Shown in pieces: positions 39,936 to 52,222 of a DNA stretch of 64,000 nucleotides. Every line of letters begins with the position of its first letter. Position 1 is the first letter of the stretch. Below the pieces are notes generated by a model. The model did not search any database. It worked only from the letters and a program-made list of their open reading frames with translations, and had not been told where the DNA came from. A program made the position numbers and the translations under genes. This DNA is from Selaginella moellendorffii (Eukaryota; Streptophyta; Lycopodiopsida; Selaginellales; Selaginellaceae), in contig NW_003314306.1 in NCBI RefSeq assembly GCF_000143415.4, positions 838,897-902,896 of the forward strand, in the 5' to 3' direction.

Positions 39936-40291
39936 AGACTTTGCTAATATATAATTTTCAATACTTATAGTTATATTTGCAATAGATATGGTACATCTAA
40001 ATCTTACTTATCATATGCTACCTTGAGACAATGTTTAACTGCAAGAAGGTGTCAAGTAATGTCTTGTTTGTGTTCATCCAGTGCCAAAGTCTCCCAAGCT
40101 CTTATCTACTACTTCTCATTGAGTTAAAGATCTACTACATGTTGTAGAGTAAGCTCCAATGACGAGACTTGGATGGTGATAGGAAGGACAGCCTCTGTGC
40201 TATAGAGAAGTAAGAAAGGTGTTGCTGCAATAGATTTTTTGAACATGGTTTTGAACATCCACAAAAGCATGAACAAGTGCTCATGCCAACA
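39936..40291. other. Repeat-derived spacer, no gene seen
   Basis: AT-rich, with no recognisable frame. Confidence 0.4.
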
Positions 40292-42060
40292 TCAAAGATG
40301 ATTGTCAACCAGCTTCAAGATAATAGTCTTCAAAATCTTGTTAGAAGACTTGGCTTGTCTATTTGATTGTGGATATCTACTATTGCTTAAAATGTGTTGG
40401 ACATCAAGTTTCACCACCAGGTATGCAACTACTATGCTGATGAAAGAACTGCCAAGATTGGACACCAAAACTGCTAGGAGTCTAAAGTGATAAATGATGT
40501 GCTCGTAGCAATTCAAAACAAGATGGCTTCAGGCCACTTGGTGAAGTAATCTATGGCAAGAAAAAGGTAACAATGTCCCTATGAACTTGGTGGAGAAATC
40601 GGGCGAATGAAGTCAAGTTCCACTTGAAGAAGGACCTAGCTGTGACCACGAACTGGAAAGGAAGGTGAAATGTGCGTTGCATTGTTGGCAAAGAAGGCAC
40701 TCTTTGCATAGGTTGCTGTGTCTTGATGAATGGTCAGCCAAAAAAGCCCATGTTGCAAGATTTGGTGTGCTGTCGCCTTTGCTAAGAAGTGTCCAGAACA
40801 AGTGTGGAAAGAGCAAAGAATCCCTGGGATCTCATGCTCTAAAACACATCAGAGAAGGTGTTGTGTCAATAAAGAGCCCCTCCAAGCAAACAATTATCCC
40901 AAGCCTTATGAGTTATTGCTCGCTGTTAAAGATGGTGGATACTACCCCTTGCAATACGATGGAGAGAAGCAGAGACACTAAAGGTATCCACCAATGCGAT
41001 CAGAGCTTGGCTAGGGTTATGGACTTGTTGCTTCCTTGCAATGAACTCTAGCTCAAAATCCTGGATCGTGAGCGACAACAACAAAGTACGTGGTCGCCGA
41101 TTGTTTTTCTGTAAAAGGAAAGTCAGTAGATTGCAAGAGACATGGATGTGGATACGTGCTTCAAGTAAAAGGTAGCAGAAATGTCGTAATATGTATACTA
41201 CTGCCACAGCTTCTCACTGCTCTGAATCCCTAAATGAATGTAAGACAAAGTAGACAGCGTGGAGGGGGTTTTGTGGCTCCTTTCATTGACACAAACAGCA
41301 GTCACCCATCCTTTCTAGCATCTCCTCAAGATGGTCACACTTTTCCAGTGGCAACAGCAAGCTTTTGAGGTGATCTAATCCCTTCTTCGACAACCACCAA
41401 TTCCTGGAGACTGTTTTGAAATTTTCATCACCACTGGAGCTGAAGCTTTTGGAGCTAGCAAACTTTGGTATAAAGTGTCAAAAGAAACTAGCCTGGCCTT
41501 GGAAGTGTTGTAGCATCTTAAGTGATGTTGGAGGTGGACTCTGGAGCATAAGGAGTGATGCCTTGAGATGAGATATCAAAATTGAACAGCCTCTCTTGTG
41601 TAACTCTGAAATTGCATTTTCGGGGTTGAGTGAAAACCAGGCAATGCTAGAAAACTTGCTCCAAGGCCAATTAGATGATCTTTAAAAGAGCAAGATGCTG
41701 AGCAAAAGGTCGTCCATCTAAACTCGAAGAGAGGAGCCGAGAAGGTCATGAAAAACATACTTGGAGAAATGTAGCTCCTACATTATATAAACCAAATGGA
41801 AGTACTTTATATGAGAAGACACTCCATGGCGTGCAGAAAGCTGTCTTTTCTCGATTATGAGGATGAATCTAGAGCTGGTTGTATCTTGAGAAGTCGTCCA
41901 TAAAAGAGAAGAATGTGTGGCCAGCTAACTCATCGAGGATCTCATTTTCAAAAGGAGTTGCAAAGCGATCCTTGAGTGTCATGTCATTGAGGCTCCAAAA
42001 AAAACTCAACATAGATGCAGAGTTTCCCATTTAGGCTTCCCCTTAGAGGCCATCATACAC
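40292..42060 (-). mobile_element. Third decayed Ty3/gypsy element
   Basis: Read leftward: reverse-transcriptase core at 41.95-41.75 kb (M-D-D-F-S-x-Y-N-Q, K-T-A-F-C-T-P-W, L-P-F-G-L), RNase H debris at 41.2-40.93 kb, an integrase zinc site at 40.82-40.62 kb (C-x-x-C-L-L-C-Q-Q-C), and an integrase core piece at 40.52-40.29 kb (Y-P-Q-S-N-R-Q-A). Frames are broken throughout and no LTRs were found. Confidence 0.7.
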
Positions 42061-42605
42061 AATATTGACCAGGAGTTCAGCCAAACCAATCCATGACAAA
42101 ACAACCCAGTTGAGCACTCTAACTGGATTTCTAACATTGTTCCAGTCCGTAAGAAGAGATGTCGTGGTACCTTTGGAGGAGAGAAAGAAGGGCGGAGGTA
42201 TTATCAAAAGATCTGCTGATGGCGATGTTGTGGTCATCTTCGAGCAGTGGTGTCTCACAGCAGTGAGGATCTGGCTTTAAGCAAAGCAAAAATGGAATGG
42301 CTTCCACCTTGAAAACCGGCTGGATGTCTTCTAGAGCATCTTGCATGTCGGCTATAGCTTCGTGTGAAAGCTTTTGTCCGCCCAACCACGAGGGACACTT
42401 GTGAACCCAAAAGTTGTCACCACGAGGGACATGTGAATGTGATGAAATGAAAGTGTTGTCTAAGATCCATTCTCTTCAAGTTAAAGCTCTCTGATGATAG
42501 AAAAGTTCTTTCAAACTGCTGGGCAATTTCTAGTTATTGAGAAAGATTAGCTATGGAGACTTTGGTACGATGGAAACTTGATACAAAGAAGATACTTTGG
42601 CACCT
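42061..42605. other. Unassigned spacer
   Basis: Open frames up to about 84 codons on the minus strand (42131-42385) without family resemblance. Probably repeat debris plus the 3' region of the transporter gene. Confidence 0.4.
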
Positions 42606-45025
42606 TCAGCATGAGATAGACAAGAAGGAACTCTCCATGGCTCTGGGCCTGGGCGGGCAAGTGAAAGACATAGCTCGGGCACCGCGAGTGGAGCTAGAGC
42701 CAGTGTTCTTCCTCGGAGTTCCTTCCTTCGATCCCGCAGCCGACACTGGAACCGAGACCGAGACCGCGGCGCAGCACTGATGCTGGAGCCTGTGCTGGAA
42801 CTCCGTCTCACTGATCGTCATCATGCTTCCACCCAGTCGATCATCCAAGCCGGAGCTCTCCCTCTCCTGATCTTCTTCCCTGTACACCGCCTTGTACTGG
42901 TACCACCGAGCGCAAGTGAGGAAAAGGAAGAAGTTCGCCGTGCTGAGGCAAGTGAGCAGCAAGTAGAAGCGATGGAGATGGGCCCTGTTTAAGTTGTTCC
43001 CGATCCAGCTCCCGCCCGAGCCCCGGCTCGTCACCTTCACCACCACGCTGAGGAGCAAGCTGCTGATGAAGCTACCCACGGCCACGGTGCTGAGGTAGAG
43101 AGCTGCCCCCACACTGCGCATCGAGTCGGGTGCCTGGTTGTAGAAAAACTCAAGCATCCCAACGGAAATGAAAACTTCACACGTACCGATCAACATGTAC
43201 TGTGGAAGTAGCCAGAAGATGGTCATTGGCAGCGGAGTGTGGGGCTCGTCGAGCAGCCCGTGCTGTCTCGCCACCCGGAGGCGCCTCATCTCCACCAGCG
43301 CCGCGGAGGCGATGGCGATGGTGGAGATCACCTGTCCGATGCCGATTCTTTGGAGGGAAGTCAGGCCCCTCTCCTCTCCTGTCAGCTTCCGGACGAACGG
43401 GACGAAGTATGTGTCGTAGAGCGGCAGGAGGATGCAAATGGTGAGCGTGATGAAGAGCGGGAACGAGGCCGCCGGGATCATGAAGTGCGGTCCCATTCGT
43501 CGGTCGAGAGTCCGGCCCTGGCTCAAGAACATCGTCCCGACTTGAGCGAAGACCGCCGAGAACATGAGGTTGGTCATCCAGATCGGTAAAGTCCGGATCA
43601 GCAGCTTCACTTCCTCGACTTGCGTGACGGGACACAGCCGCCACGGATTCGGCTCCCTTCCTCGAGACTTGTAGAGAGCTATTTCTTCCTTCGAGATGGC
43701 AGCCTTGTCGAGAAACCTGCCGAGAGCACAATTCGAAACTGTAAAAAACAAGAAAAACTTTTAACGACCAGAAACTAGAACTTACTCCTTATAAGTGTTG
43801 TTGTTTCCCAAGCGCATTACGACCACTTACACAAATCCGGAGCTGTGAGGGAGCTTGCGATGCCTCGGAGAGTGAGGCCCTTCTGGATCTTCCAGCTCGT
43901 ACAAGAGCTCTAAGTCGGGAACTTGTAACTTCCACTTTCGTGTCGCTGCTACCAGAACTTGCGCAATGCGTGTCAGTGGACTTCCTGCCGGTAGCTGATG
44001 CCTGTACTTGGCTGAGCCCAGGAGAAAGAGTGTCGTAGCAATGCACGTAACACTCGTCGCAGCACCATACCCCCAAGCCCATCCTACATTATCCTGGACG
44101 TAAACCAAAATACTAACCGAGAGCATGGTGCCAAAACTTATACTCACAAACCACCAGTTCAGAAACGAGAGCTTCCTCTTGCTTTCTACCGGATCATTCT
44201 CGTCGAACTGGTCCCCTGCGAAGGCCGAGACGTTGGACTTGATACCACCGGCGCCGAAAGCCATCAAGTAAAGAGCGAAGTAGAAAAACCCGACTTGTAA
44301 ACCCGAGGCTTTGGGACACACCCGTCCCGACGGAGTGCTGAGACAGTTTGGTGGCTTCAAGGATGGCACGGAGACTGCCAAGGTGACACAAACCATTGCC
44401 TGAAAGAGAACAAAGTAAACAAACGTAAAACTAAGTATCAAAGGCTTACCAAAACATAGCTGCAACAAAACGCTGTGAGGGTCCAGTATCGGCCTAGAAA
44501 CGCATCCGCAACAAAAGCACCTAGCAAAGGTGTTAAGAAAGTCGTGCCGGCCCAATTCATGACGTTCTTCGCGGATTGGGCTATATCCTCGTGAAGCTCG
44601 CTGGTGAGATACTTTAGAAGATTGGAAGAGATCGCATAGAACGCTACACGCTCGCAAACTTCGCATCCTATCAACAAGTTGACAGTCAGTAAGAAATCAC
44701 GAAAACTTACTGAGAAGAAAAGGAAGAAAGAACTAAGAACACACAACTTACCAAAAATCAACCAGCAAGCACTCCAGTTCCCACTCTTGGACTTGATCGC
44801 TGGATTGCCATGAAGATCCACAGCACCATTCTCGACGACGTCTTTCACTCGTAGTTCCTCGCCATCGGAGTCGACAAGAGTGCCAGTAGTGGCTGATCCT
44901 TTGTCACTGCCTTCGTCGGTAGCTAAAGAGGTGAGCTGGATTTCCTTGATCTCGCCGCCTTCGCTGGGAACTGGAGTGACCACTACGACTGGAGCGATCA
45001 CAGCATCCTCCTCCTTTTCTATCAT
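42606..45025 (-). CDS. NRT1/PTR family (NPF/POT) proton-coupled transporter
   Basis: Exons 45025-44752, 44667-44450, 44399-43831 and 43716-42606, with phases consistent across all introns; about 723 residues. After an acidic 90-residue head comes C-E-V-C-E-R-V-A-F-Y, the E-x-x-E-R proton-coupling motif of the family, then F-L-T-P-L-L-G-A-F-V-A-D and the signature F-Y-F-A-L-Y-L-M-A-F-G-x-G-G-I-K. About twelve membrane segments follow, with F-L-D-K-A-A-I after the central loop. Family members carry nitrate, peptides, hormones or glucosinolates; the substrate cannot be told from sequence. The N-terminal extension and the Arg/Ser-rich tail make it longer than the usual 550-650 residues. Head to head with the WD40 gene (673 bp between start codons). 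Confidence 0.9.
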
Positions 45026-45698
45026 CTTGGATTCGAATCGCCTGCATTGGTCGATCAGCTCAGAAGATTTCTACCTGCATTCTTTCTTGGAGAAAACCTA
45101 GATCGAGATTTCTTACCTCCACGACGAGAAGCCAGGCGCGATTCATCACAACGCGCGATCGCTCATCCAGCAAGGCAGATTTTGTAGGAGAGATGAGATT
45201 TCGCTCGCAAGAACACCACAGCATAGCTGTGGCGATGGAGGTACCATCGCCAGCGCCAAGGGCAAAGAGAAGAAGCCCTTGGCTGTCGAAAGGACGCTAC
45301 TCTTCTCGTTCGCACGGCGTACACCGCACGATGGCCAGCATTCCGCGCCAGAATGCCTGGCCACACGGACGGCCCGGATTTGCCTTCTTTTAGGTCAACA
45401 AAAGATAACGTTAAAACAGGGGATTTGGGCTAGGGCTTGGTTCTCGTCGGTGCTCGAGCGTGCTCGGTCGAGATCTTCATTCCAAGTTCACGCACGCGTG
45501 ACCTTTTCGCGACGCGCTCCTCATAGCTTTAATCTTTGGAGCGCGCGCTTTTCGATTTCTCGAATTGCTGGAGCTTCTTGAGCCCCTCGCGCCGGGCAGC
45601 GAGCAAGGTATGGGCATCCCTTGCTCCCTCGATTCATCCTAGGATTTTAGGGTAGGGCAAGTCTGATCGATACATTCTTTCCTGGGGTTGGGGATTAG
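45026..45698. promoter_or_regulatory. Shared spacer between the NPF and WD40 genes
   Basis: A 673-bp interval between divergent start codons with GC-rich words (GCGCGC, CACGCACGCGTG). It must hold both promoters and leaders. No gene seen. Confidence 0.5.
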
Positions 45699-47519
45699 AT
45701 GGCTCTCGTGGAGTACATGGACGACGAGTTTGATGCGGTGGATTTTGATGACGATGAGGAGCTTCTTTTTGGACGCGATAGGGGTGGCTTGGATTCGGAC
45801 TCCGAGAACGATGATGATATGGTAAGCTGCGAGTTTCTTTTGTTTAGTCTGCGAATTTCTTTTCTAAGCTCATGAGTTTTGTGTGCTCTAGGAGAGCAAA
45901 GAGAAAGATACTACCGCTGGTCAAGCTAGAAACGGTAAGGACATTCAAGGAATACCATGGGGATTACAATTTACAAGGGAGAAGTATCGGGAGGCAAGGC
46001 TGCAGCAGTACAAGAATTACGAGAATCTGGAGCATTCTCGTGAGGATTTAGATAAGGTCGGTGCTACATTTCTTTCTAGTTTTCATCGTACAAATCTTTG
46101 GAGCAGGAATGCAGGGAATTTCAGAAAGGGAGGCGATTTTACGACTTTCGTCTCAACAAGAGGTCTTTGAAGTCGACGATAGTTCACTTTCAGGTACTGA
46201 AACTCCACACACGCTTTTACTTACTTTGATCTCTTGTGCTGCTTGCAGCTACGGAATTTAATATGGGCAACCAGCAAACATGATGTTTATCTTATGCAAA
46301 ACTTTTGTGTGCTTCATTGGTCTCCGGTTTCTCAAAAGGTTTCTCAGGTTCTGAATGTTAATTCTCCTCCGCCTCCTGAGGTGCGTTCTGTGTTTTTGGG
46401 ATTTCTATCGAAAGAAAAAGTGTTTCTGATTGGGTGATTTGCAGAGGACGTCATTTGCGTCTTCGTATTCTCAAGGTATAGGCCGAGTGCAGATTAGCAC
46501 GATGTGCGTGAGGGAGAATCTGCTTGTTGCCGGTGGCTTTCAGGGTGAAATGGTGTGCAAGGTACGTAAGTACGGTACCCAGCATCCCCAGCAAATCCCT
46601 TTTCTCTTAATTTTACTGTTCTTTTTGTGAAGAATCTCGACCAACCTGGAGTATCATATTGTGCAAAGATCACGCACGACGAAAATGCCATCACGAATGC
46701 CATCGAGATCTACAATTCTCCGAGGTACGCTTTGAATTGTTTCTTTCTTTTTTTGTCCCATTCCTTAAGACTTGTAAAAACAGCGGCCCAACTCGCCTGA
46801 TGACCTCGAACAACGATGCAGTAGTTCGAGTTTTTGACGCAGAAACTTTTGCTGTCCTTGGTCGCTTCTGTTATTGCTGGCCTGTTAACGTAAGTATGTC
46901 GGTTTTTGCTCCCTCGTTCCCAAGCTTGTTTATTTGTCCCATTTGTACAGCACACGTCCGTCAGCCCGGATTGTCGAAGTATTGTTGTCGTTGGTGATAA
47001 CACGGAAGGCCTACTTGCCGACGCTTCAAGTGGAAAGGTATATTTTTTTTTTTCCATCCCACGACTTCCAAAGTGCTTACACAGCATTTACTTTCGTTGT
47101 TCCAGGTGATAGCAACGCTCAAAGGCCATCTTGATTACTCTTTTGCTTCGGCCTGGCATCCAGACGGCCGAATCTTCGCGACTGGAAACCAGGACACGAC
47201 TTGCCGGCTGTGGGACGTAAGAAATCTAAGCTCCTCGTTGGCCATCCTCAAGGGACGGCTGGGAGCGATACGCTCCCTCCGCTTCACAGAGGACGGACGT
47301 TTCATGGCCATGGCCGAGCCGGCGGACTTTGTCCACGTCTTTGACACAAGGCAGGACTTTATGCAAAGCCAGGAGATCGATCTGTTTGGGGAAATCGCAG
47401 GGATTTCCTTCAGCCCGGACACGGAAGCTCTCTACATCGGTGTGGCCGATCGGATCTACGGGAGCTTGCTCGAGTACAACCGATGCCGCGAGAACTGGTA
47501 CCTTGACTCCTTCGTGTAA
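45699..47519 (+). CDS. WD40-repeat protein with acidic N-terminus
   Basis: Nine exons: 45699-45821, 45892-46056, 46107-46193, 46249-46380, 46445-46561, 46633-46724, 46784-46889, 46951-47037 and 47106-47519; all phases join; about 440 residues. The head is Asp/Glu-rich (M-D-D-E-F-D). Then I-P-W-G-L-Q-F-T-R-E-x-Y-R-x-x-R is typical of a plant family of transducin/WD40-like proteins. Blades include L-I-W-A-T-S-K-H-D, V-R-V-F-D-A-E-T, a complete T-C-R-L-W-D-V-R and V-H-V-F-D-T-R. The exact role of the family is unclear; related fungal proteins are uncharacterised WD40 proteins. The gene looks intact. Confidence 0.88.
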
Positions 47520-50500
47520 GTGTAGAGGACGAAGTAATCTGGCTGGAGTTTTCTATAAAGTTTGGAGGTGGTCGCTCGGTCGCTCGCAATTAAATGTTTG
47601 TGTGCTTGTTGTGTATATATGTAAGTTGCTCTTCGCGGCTTTTTCAAATAAGCGCATCTTGGGCGAATATCCGGACCAGTTTAAATACTTAAAAAGAGTG
47701 AGGCTTGTCTGGCATTTTTGTGTATGTGTTGGACATTCACCTGGTAAGGCCCACGAAATTTTACTATAATTTTAACAAACTCGAGAGATTCTAGACAATA
47801 AAAAATGTTTGATGGTAGCCATGTTATGGTTGAGGATTTTTATGGAAGCCTAGACAATAAAAAATGTTTGATGGTAGCCATGTTATGGTTGAGGATTTTT
47901 ATGGAAGCCTATTTATATATAAAGCAGAGGCAACTTTAACCCCTCGGGGCAAAACAAAGTAGAACACGCCACCTTTTTAATTTCAAGGCTAATGTCATCT
48001 CCTCGGTAAGACCTTAAATTCAAAGCTGCGCATCCTCTCCTATTTGCTCGTACCGACTCGATCGAAGCTCTTTCATTATGAATCTAATATTTAAACGTAG
48101 TCGCAACCCGCAGAGTGCACAGAGAAAGAGCTGTACTGAGCACTGCAACTGTGATTTTGGGGAAAGCATCGACCCAGCGAGATCGATCGATTGCCGGGCT
48201 TGACTCCAGAAATCGTTTGCTGGAAAGCAAGCAGTGAATAATACGAGCCGCAAAAGAAGGTTACAGAGATGATCAAAGTCCACATTATTGACAGACTATG
48301 TGTGGACAAACAAACAATAGACTAGTAGCGCGCGAGGCGTTTGTGTCTTCGAAACCCACAACATCCTGGGACCTTGTAAACAAAGAAATTGCGTTTGGCT
48401 TGTGCAATAATAGGAGGGTCCCAAAGGCTTTTGTTTTTTGTCCTCCAAAGTCTAGCCACACTCAATCATGCCCCAAACCCTCGCGCTAAACAAAGGGTTT
48501 AAGGATTCGCCAAGCATGCGGTTTAGGAATTTGTTTGATTCCCCGCGAATAATCACCTGGACACGTGGCAGTCAAAGTTTAGTCTCTGGTAAAAAAGGGT
48601 AAAGCTCTCTGCCATTGAGTGTATGTGAGTGTGGTCACTTTGGTGGACTTTTGACTCCATTCTCGCCAGTTCTTTACTATATTAAACCCCCCTGCCATCT
48701 TTTTTTACAGGATCTTGGAAAACTCCGGAAGTTACCTCCCAGGAAAAAGATGTGGTCATTCGACAGGTGTCGGTGTACGTAACTGGGACAGGTGTCGCGC
48801 GACGACGGCGCAGGTACGTTTGGCCCAGACCTAGCCGCCGAGGCAATTTATGTGGACTGGCTGGTGTTGGTGGCAGCAGCAGCGACGTGACGTCCACGCC
48901 GCAGGGAAGAAGGCATTGCCCGTCAACTCAAGAAAATTAAGACATGGAAATCTAGGGCTACATTCTTTCCCTTCTTTAACGGCGGCTAGGCTTACGTGTG
49001 GCCTGACACTGACGGCCGGACGGCCTGGGGTGAAGTTTACCTGACTGACTGACGCACCGGCCTTGAGGGGCGTGCCCGTCAGGTGGGCTGAAACGTGTCC
49101 CCCGGGCCGGGGTAGGTCCGGACTCCGAATAGCAGGTCCGGCAGGAGAATATCCTCACGGTTGCATGATTGGGGTCGGGGATATTCCAGTTCTCCTGTGA
49201 CACTCAAAATTCTGTGTTGCTCTTCTTTTTTTTTTGTGAGGAAGGAGTTGTGCGTGTGTGGCGTGGGGGTAAAAACAAAACGAGCGACTCGCCACCTGCT
49301 AGATCGACACTCGTCCTCGTCAAAGCGAGGGCGTTTTTTTCTTTTTTTCCTGGGATTGTATGGTTGCCATTTGGTTTCCGTGGGGCATTTGGAGAGAATG
49401 AACCTTAAAAAGCCGAGGGTATAGAAATCCGATTTCCCAGAAAGAAAGAAAGAAAGCTTGTGCCAAAGGTGGCGGAGGTGGGGCCTTTACCCTAATAGAT
49501 CGAGGAGAGTGCAAGCTTTCAACCCATCCCCAATAATGCACGTAGCTTGTGTGGGCTCGCAAGCAACACTGAATGGATATATCATTGTCTCGGCAATTGT
49601 TGTGTGGCCTACAAAGTCGAGGACTTTGGGGGGTGCATGAGTGCTTGGAAAATCTTGGCACCCTAACGTCCCCATCGCATGCATTATTGATAGAGTGAGC
49701 CCTCCCGGCTTTATGGACGATTTTAGCCCTAATTTCTCCATCTTAACTTGAGTGGTCCGTCCAACCCCCAGGCCCCGCGATCAATCGTTGCTTGTCTCGT
49801 TCCTCTCTTGGATCAATCCTTGTCGTCACTGCCACGAGATCTCTCGAAATCTCTCTAGTCATTGAATGGTGGCGAGGAAAAGGAGCAACGAGAAACTATA
49901 TTATTGTCACTCGAAATCTTTGGGAATGTGGACGAGGCCCATTCAGACTTTAAAGGCATGAGAGAATTGAAATGCTTGCCTTTTTTCTTTTGCAGAAGAA
50001 TACGCTTTGTGGAGATACATGAATAAAGCCCAGTCCATACAAAATGTGCCAGTGATAACTACGCGATCGTCACTAGGGTGACAAGCAACCTCAGCACGCA
50101 AAAGGCCACTGTGTCTAGGGCCTTGTATCTCACGAAAAAGAATAGAAAACATTATAGCAGAAATCCCCAACGAAAAAGGAAAAGCAAAGAGAGGACGCGT
50201 AAGTGCACGGAGAAAAAAAGGAGGAAAAGCGCTAAATCATTAAAAAAAATTTGAGTATGGATCGTATGGTTCGTGAAATTCGACACCCGGCCAAAATTCA
50301 AACGCAAGAATATGCCAGAACTATTCTCCCCGTGGCAACCGTTGGATGTGTCACATCCCACGGTGCCTTGCCCGCCACGTTGCAGGCCCTCGTTATTTTA
50401 AGTCGGTTGTGTGTGTGGGTGTGCGTGTAAGACCCTGTCCTTGGAGTGGTCAGTGTAAAGCCAACACGAGAGGTCCGTTGTTCCGGAACGGGGGTGGAAG

Positions 50501-50900
50501 AGAGGAAGTTCTCCACTGTGGCGGCTTGAGAGGCTTCAAAGCGGGTGAAAATAGGCTAGAAAATTCGCAATCTACTGTGGCTTTGAGTGGAAGAAGCGCT
50601 CCTCTAGGGTTTCTTTTCCTTATTTTTCTTTTCGGCTGCCCGTTGTTCTTCGTGCCAGGCGCCGTTTGCGAGGCGATCGAGCCCTGCCGGACGAAGTATT
50701 GCATCATCGCAACAGCAAACCGCTCCAGGCATCGCCGATCGAGTGAAAAAGAAGCATCGCGAGGGCGTAATATCTGTCTCGTCCTCTTCTGCCCTGTTGC
50801 CGTGTGATTCTCGGTGGGAGCGGCTCAGTGGGGGAAATTTTCCTTTTCTCCAGTGCCTCGATCCCAGTGCCGCCGCTTGCTCTATAAATCCGAGGGCCGA
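47520..50900. other. Spacer between WD40 and TPP genes
   Basis: No coding frame with family resemblance. It holds a perfect 59-bp tandem duplication (47792-47850, 47851-47909), GC-rich patches near 49.0-49.15 kb and short simple repeats (GAAA near 49440). The last part is presumably the TPP promoter. Confidence 0.5.
47792..47909. repeat. Perfect 59-bp tandem duplication
   Basis: TAGACAATAAAAAATG begins both copies (47792 and 47851); I see no difference between them. Confidence 0.9.
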
Positions 50901-51903
50901 TCCCTTCTCTGGGCATTGCCGGTGCTGATCGATCGCCGCCGCCTCATGCAGCAGAGGTAAGGCGATTTCCCTCCCTTGCCTTTTCTTTGTTCTTGCGGGT
51001 CAATCAATGTGTGCGTGGAGCTGACCTGCATTTGTGGCATTCGATTGATTCCCTGCTGCTTGCGCCGTGAATTTTGGGGGCTGCGCTGCGTGTGTCGACT
51101 CCTCCCTTCTCTGGCATTTCGAGCGCGTCGATAGATCCAATGGAATGTATCTTGTTCTTACTTTTCTTCCATAATCTCCGGGGGGCTGTGTGTGGTCGCC
51201 TACTGCGATTCGATTGTTTCTTTCGTCTCTCCTTCTAACCGGATGCCTGGAAAATTCTTTGTGTAGGCCGACGGAGTGCAAGGACCCCGCGAGCTTGTGA
51301 AATTGTGTCGCCAAGAAAAGGTCTACGCTCTCTCCCTCCTCTATTCTCTGTGTAGTTGTCAAGGGATCACTGTTCTATCACTTTTCTGTTCCTGATATAT
51401 TGCAATGCTGTGAGTGAGTGAGCTCTCTGCAAATTCCTGCGTCGGGTCGTGCGCGTGGTCATGGCTTTTGTTTGTGGATTGAAACCTTTTTTTTTCTTGG
51501 CGGGAGAGCAAAGGTGCGAGCATAATTAGCTAGCGCATTAATGTTTGCAAAAGAGTCGCTTCTTTGGCGATGTGTTCGAGAGCGAGAGAGACACAGAGAG
51601 AGAGAGAGAGAGAGGAGGGGGGAGGAAGCTCCATTTTTACAATGTTATAGCTATTGACTTTGGGTTGATCGATTTTTGCAGCACAGCGGCAGCAGCTGGA
51701 ACTTGGCTAAGGCGGGGCAGGCAGGCCGAATTTGACTAAAACTCTTTTTTTACTCGGCGCTTCGTATCGCTCCTCCCCGTATCTCGAGTTTTCACGTGCT
51801 GCATCAAAGGGGGCTCGTGGAAAGAGCCGTTCTAGAAACTTTGGTGATCCTTTTGGCTTGCAACTTGCAAGGCTTTGGACCAACCAGAGAGGATCTCATC
51901 CTG
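50901..51903 (+). other. Likely leader and leader introns of the TPP gene
   Basis: GT donors (for example after CAGCAGAG at about 50956) and acceptors (TTTTTGCAG before 51682) suggest a spliced 5' leader. A GA microsatellite lies at about 51589-51613. The extent is inferred. Confidence 0.4.
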
Positions 51904-52185
51904 ATGGCCGTCAGCTCCAAGCGCAGCAACGCAATGCTCGCGGATCCCGGTGCGGCCTTCACCTCCAAGTTCTCGGACATGCCAGACTCGTCGCTCTCGC
52001 TACTGGGTTCCAGCTCCAGCCTCTTCCCGTATTGCAGCAGCTCGGCTCCCTTCGCGGCCACGCAGCAGAGAATTGGTGCATGCCGGTACGAGAACGGGAG
52101 GATCAGCAGCTGGATCGAAGCGATGCGTGCGTCCTCGCCTTCTCGAGGCGCGCCGGTCAAGGACGAGCAGAGCAACAACGTCAAT

Positions 52186-52222
<37 letters not shown>
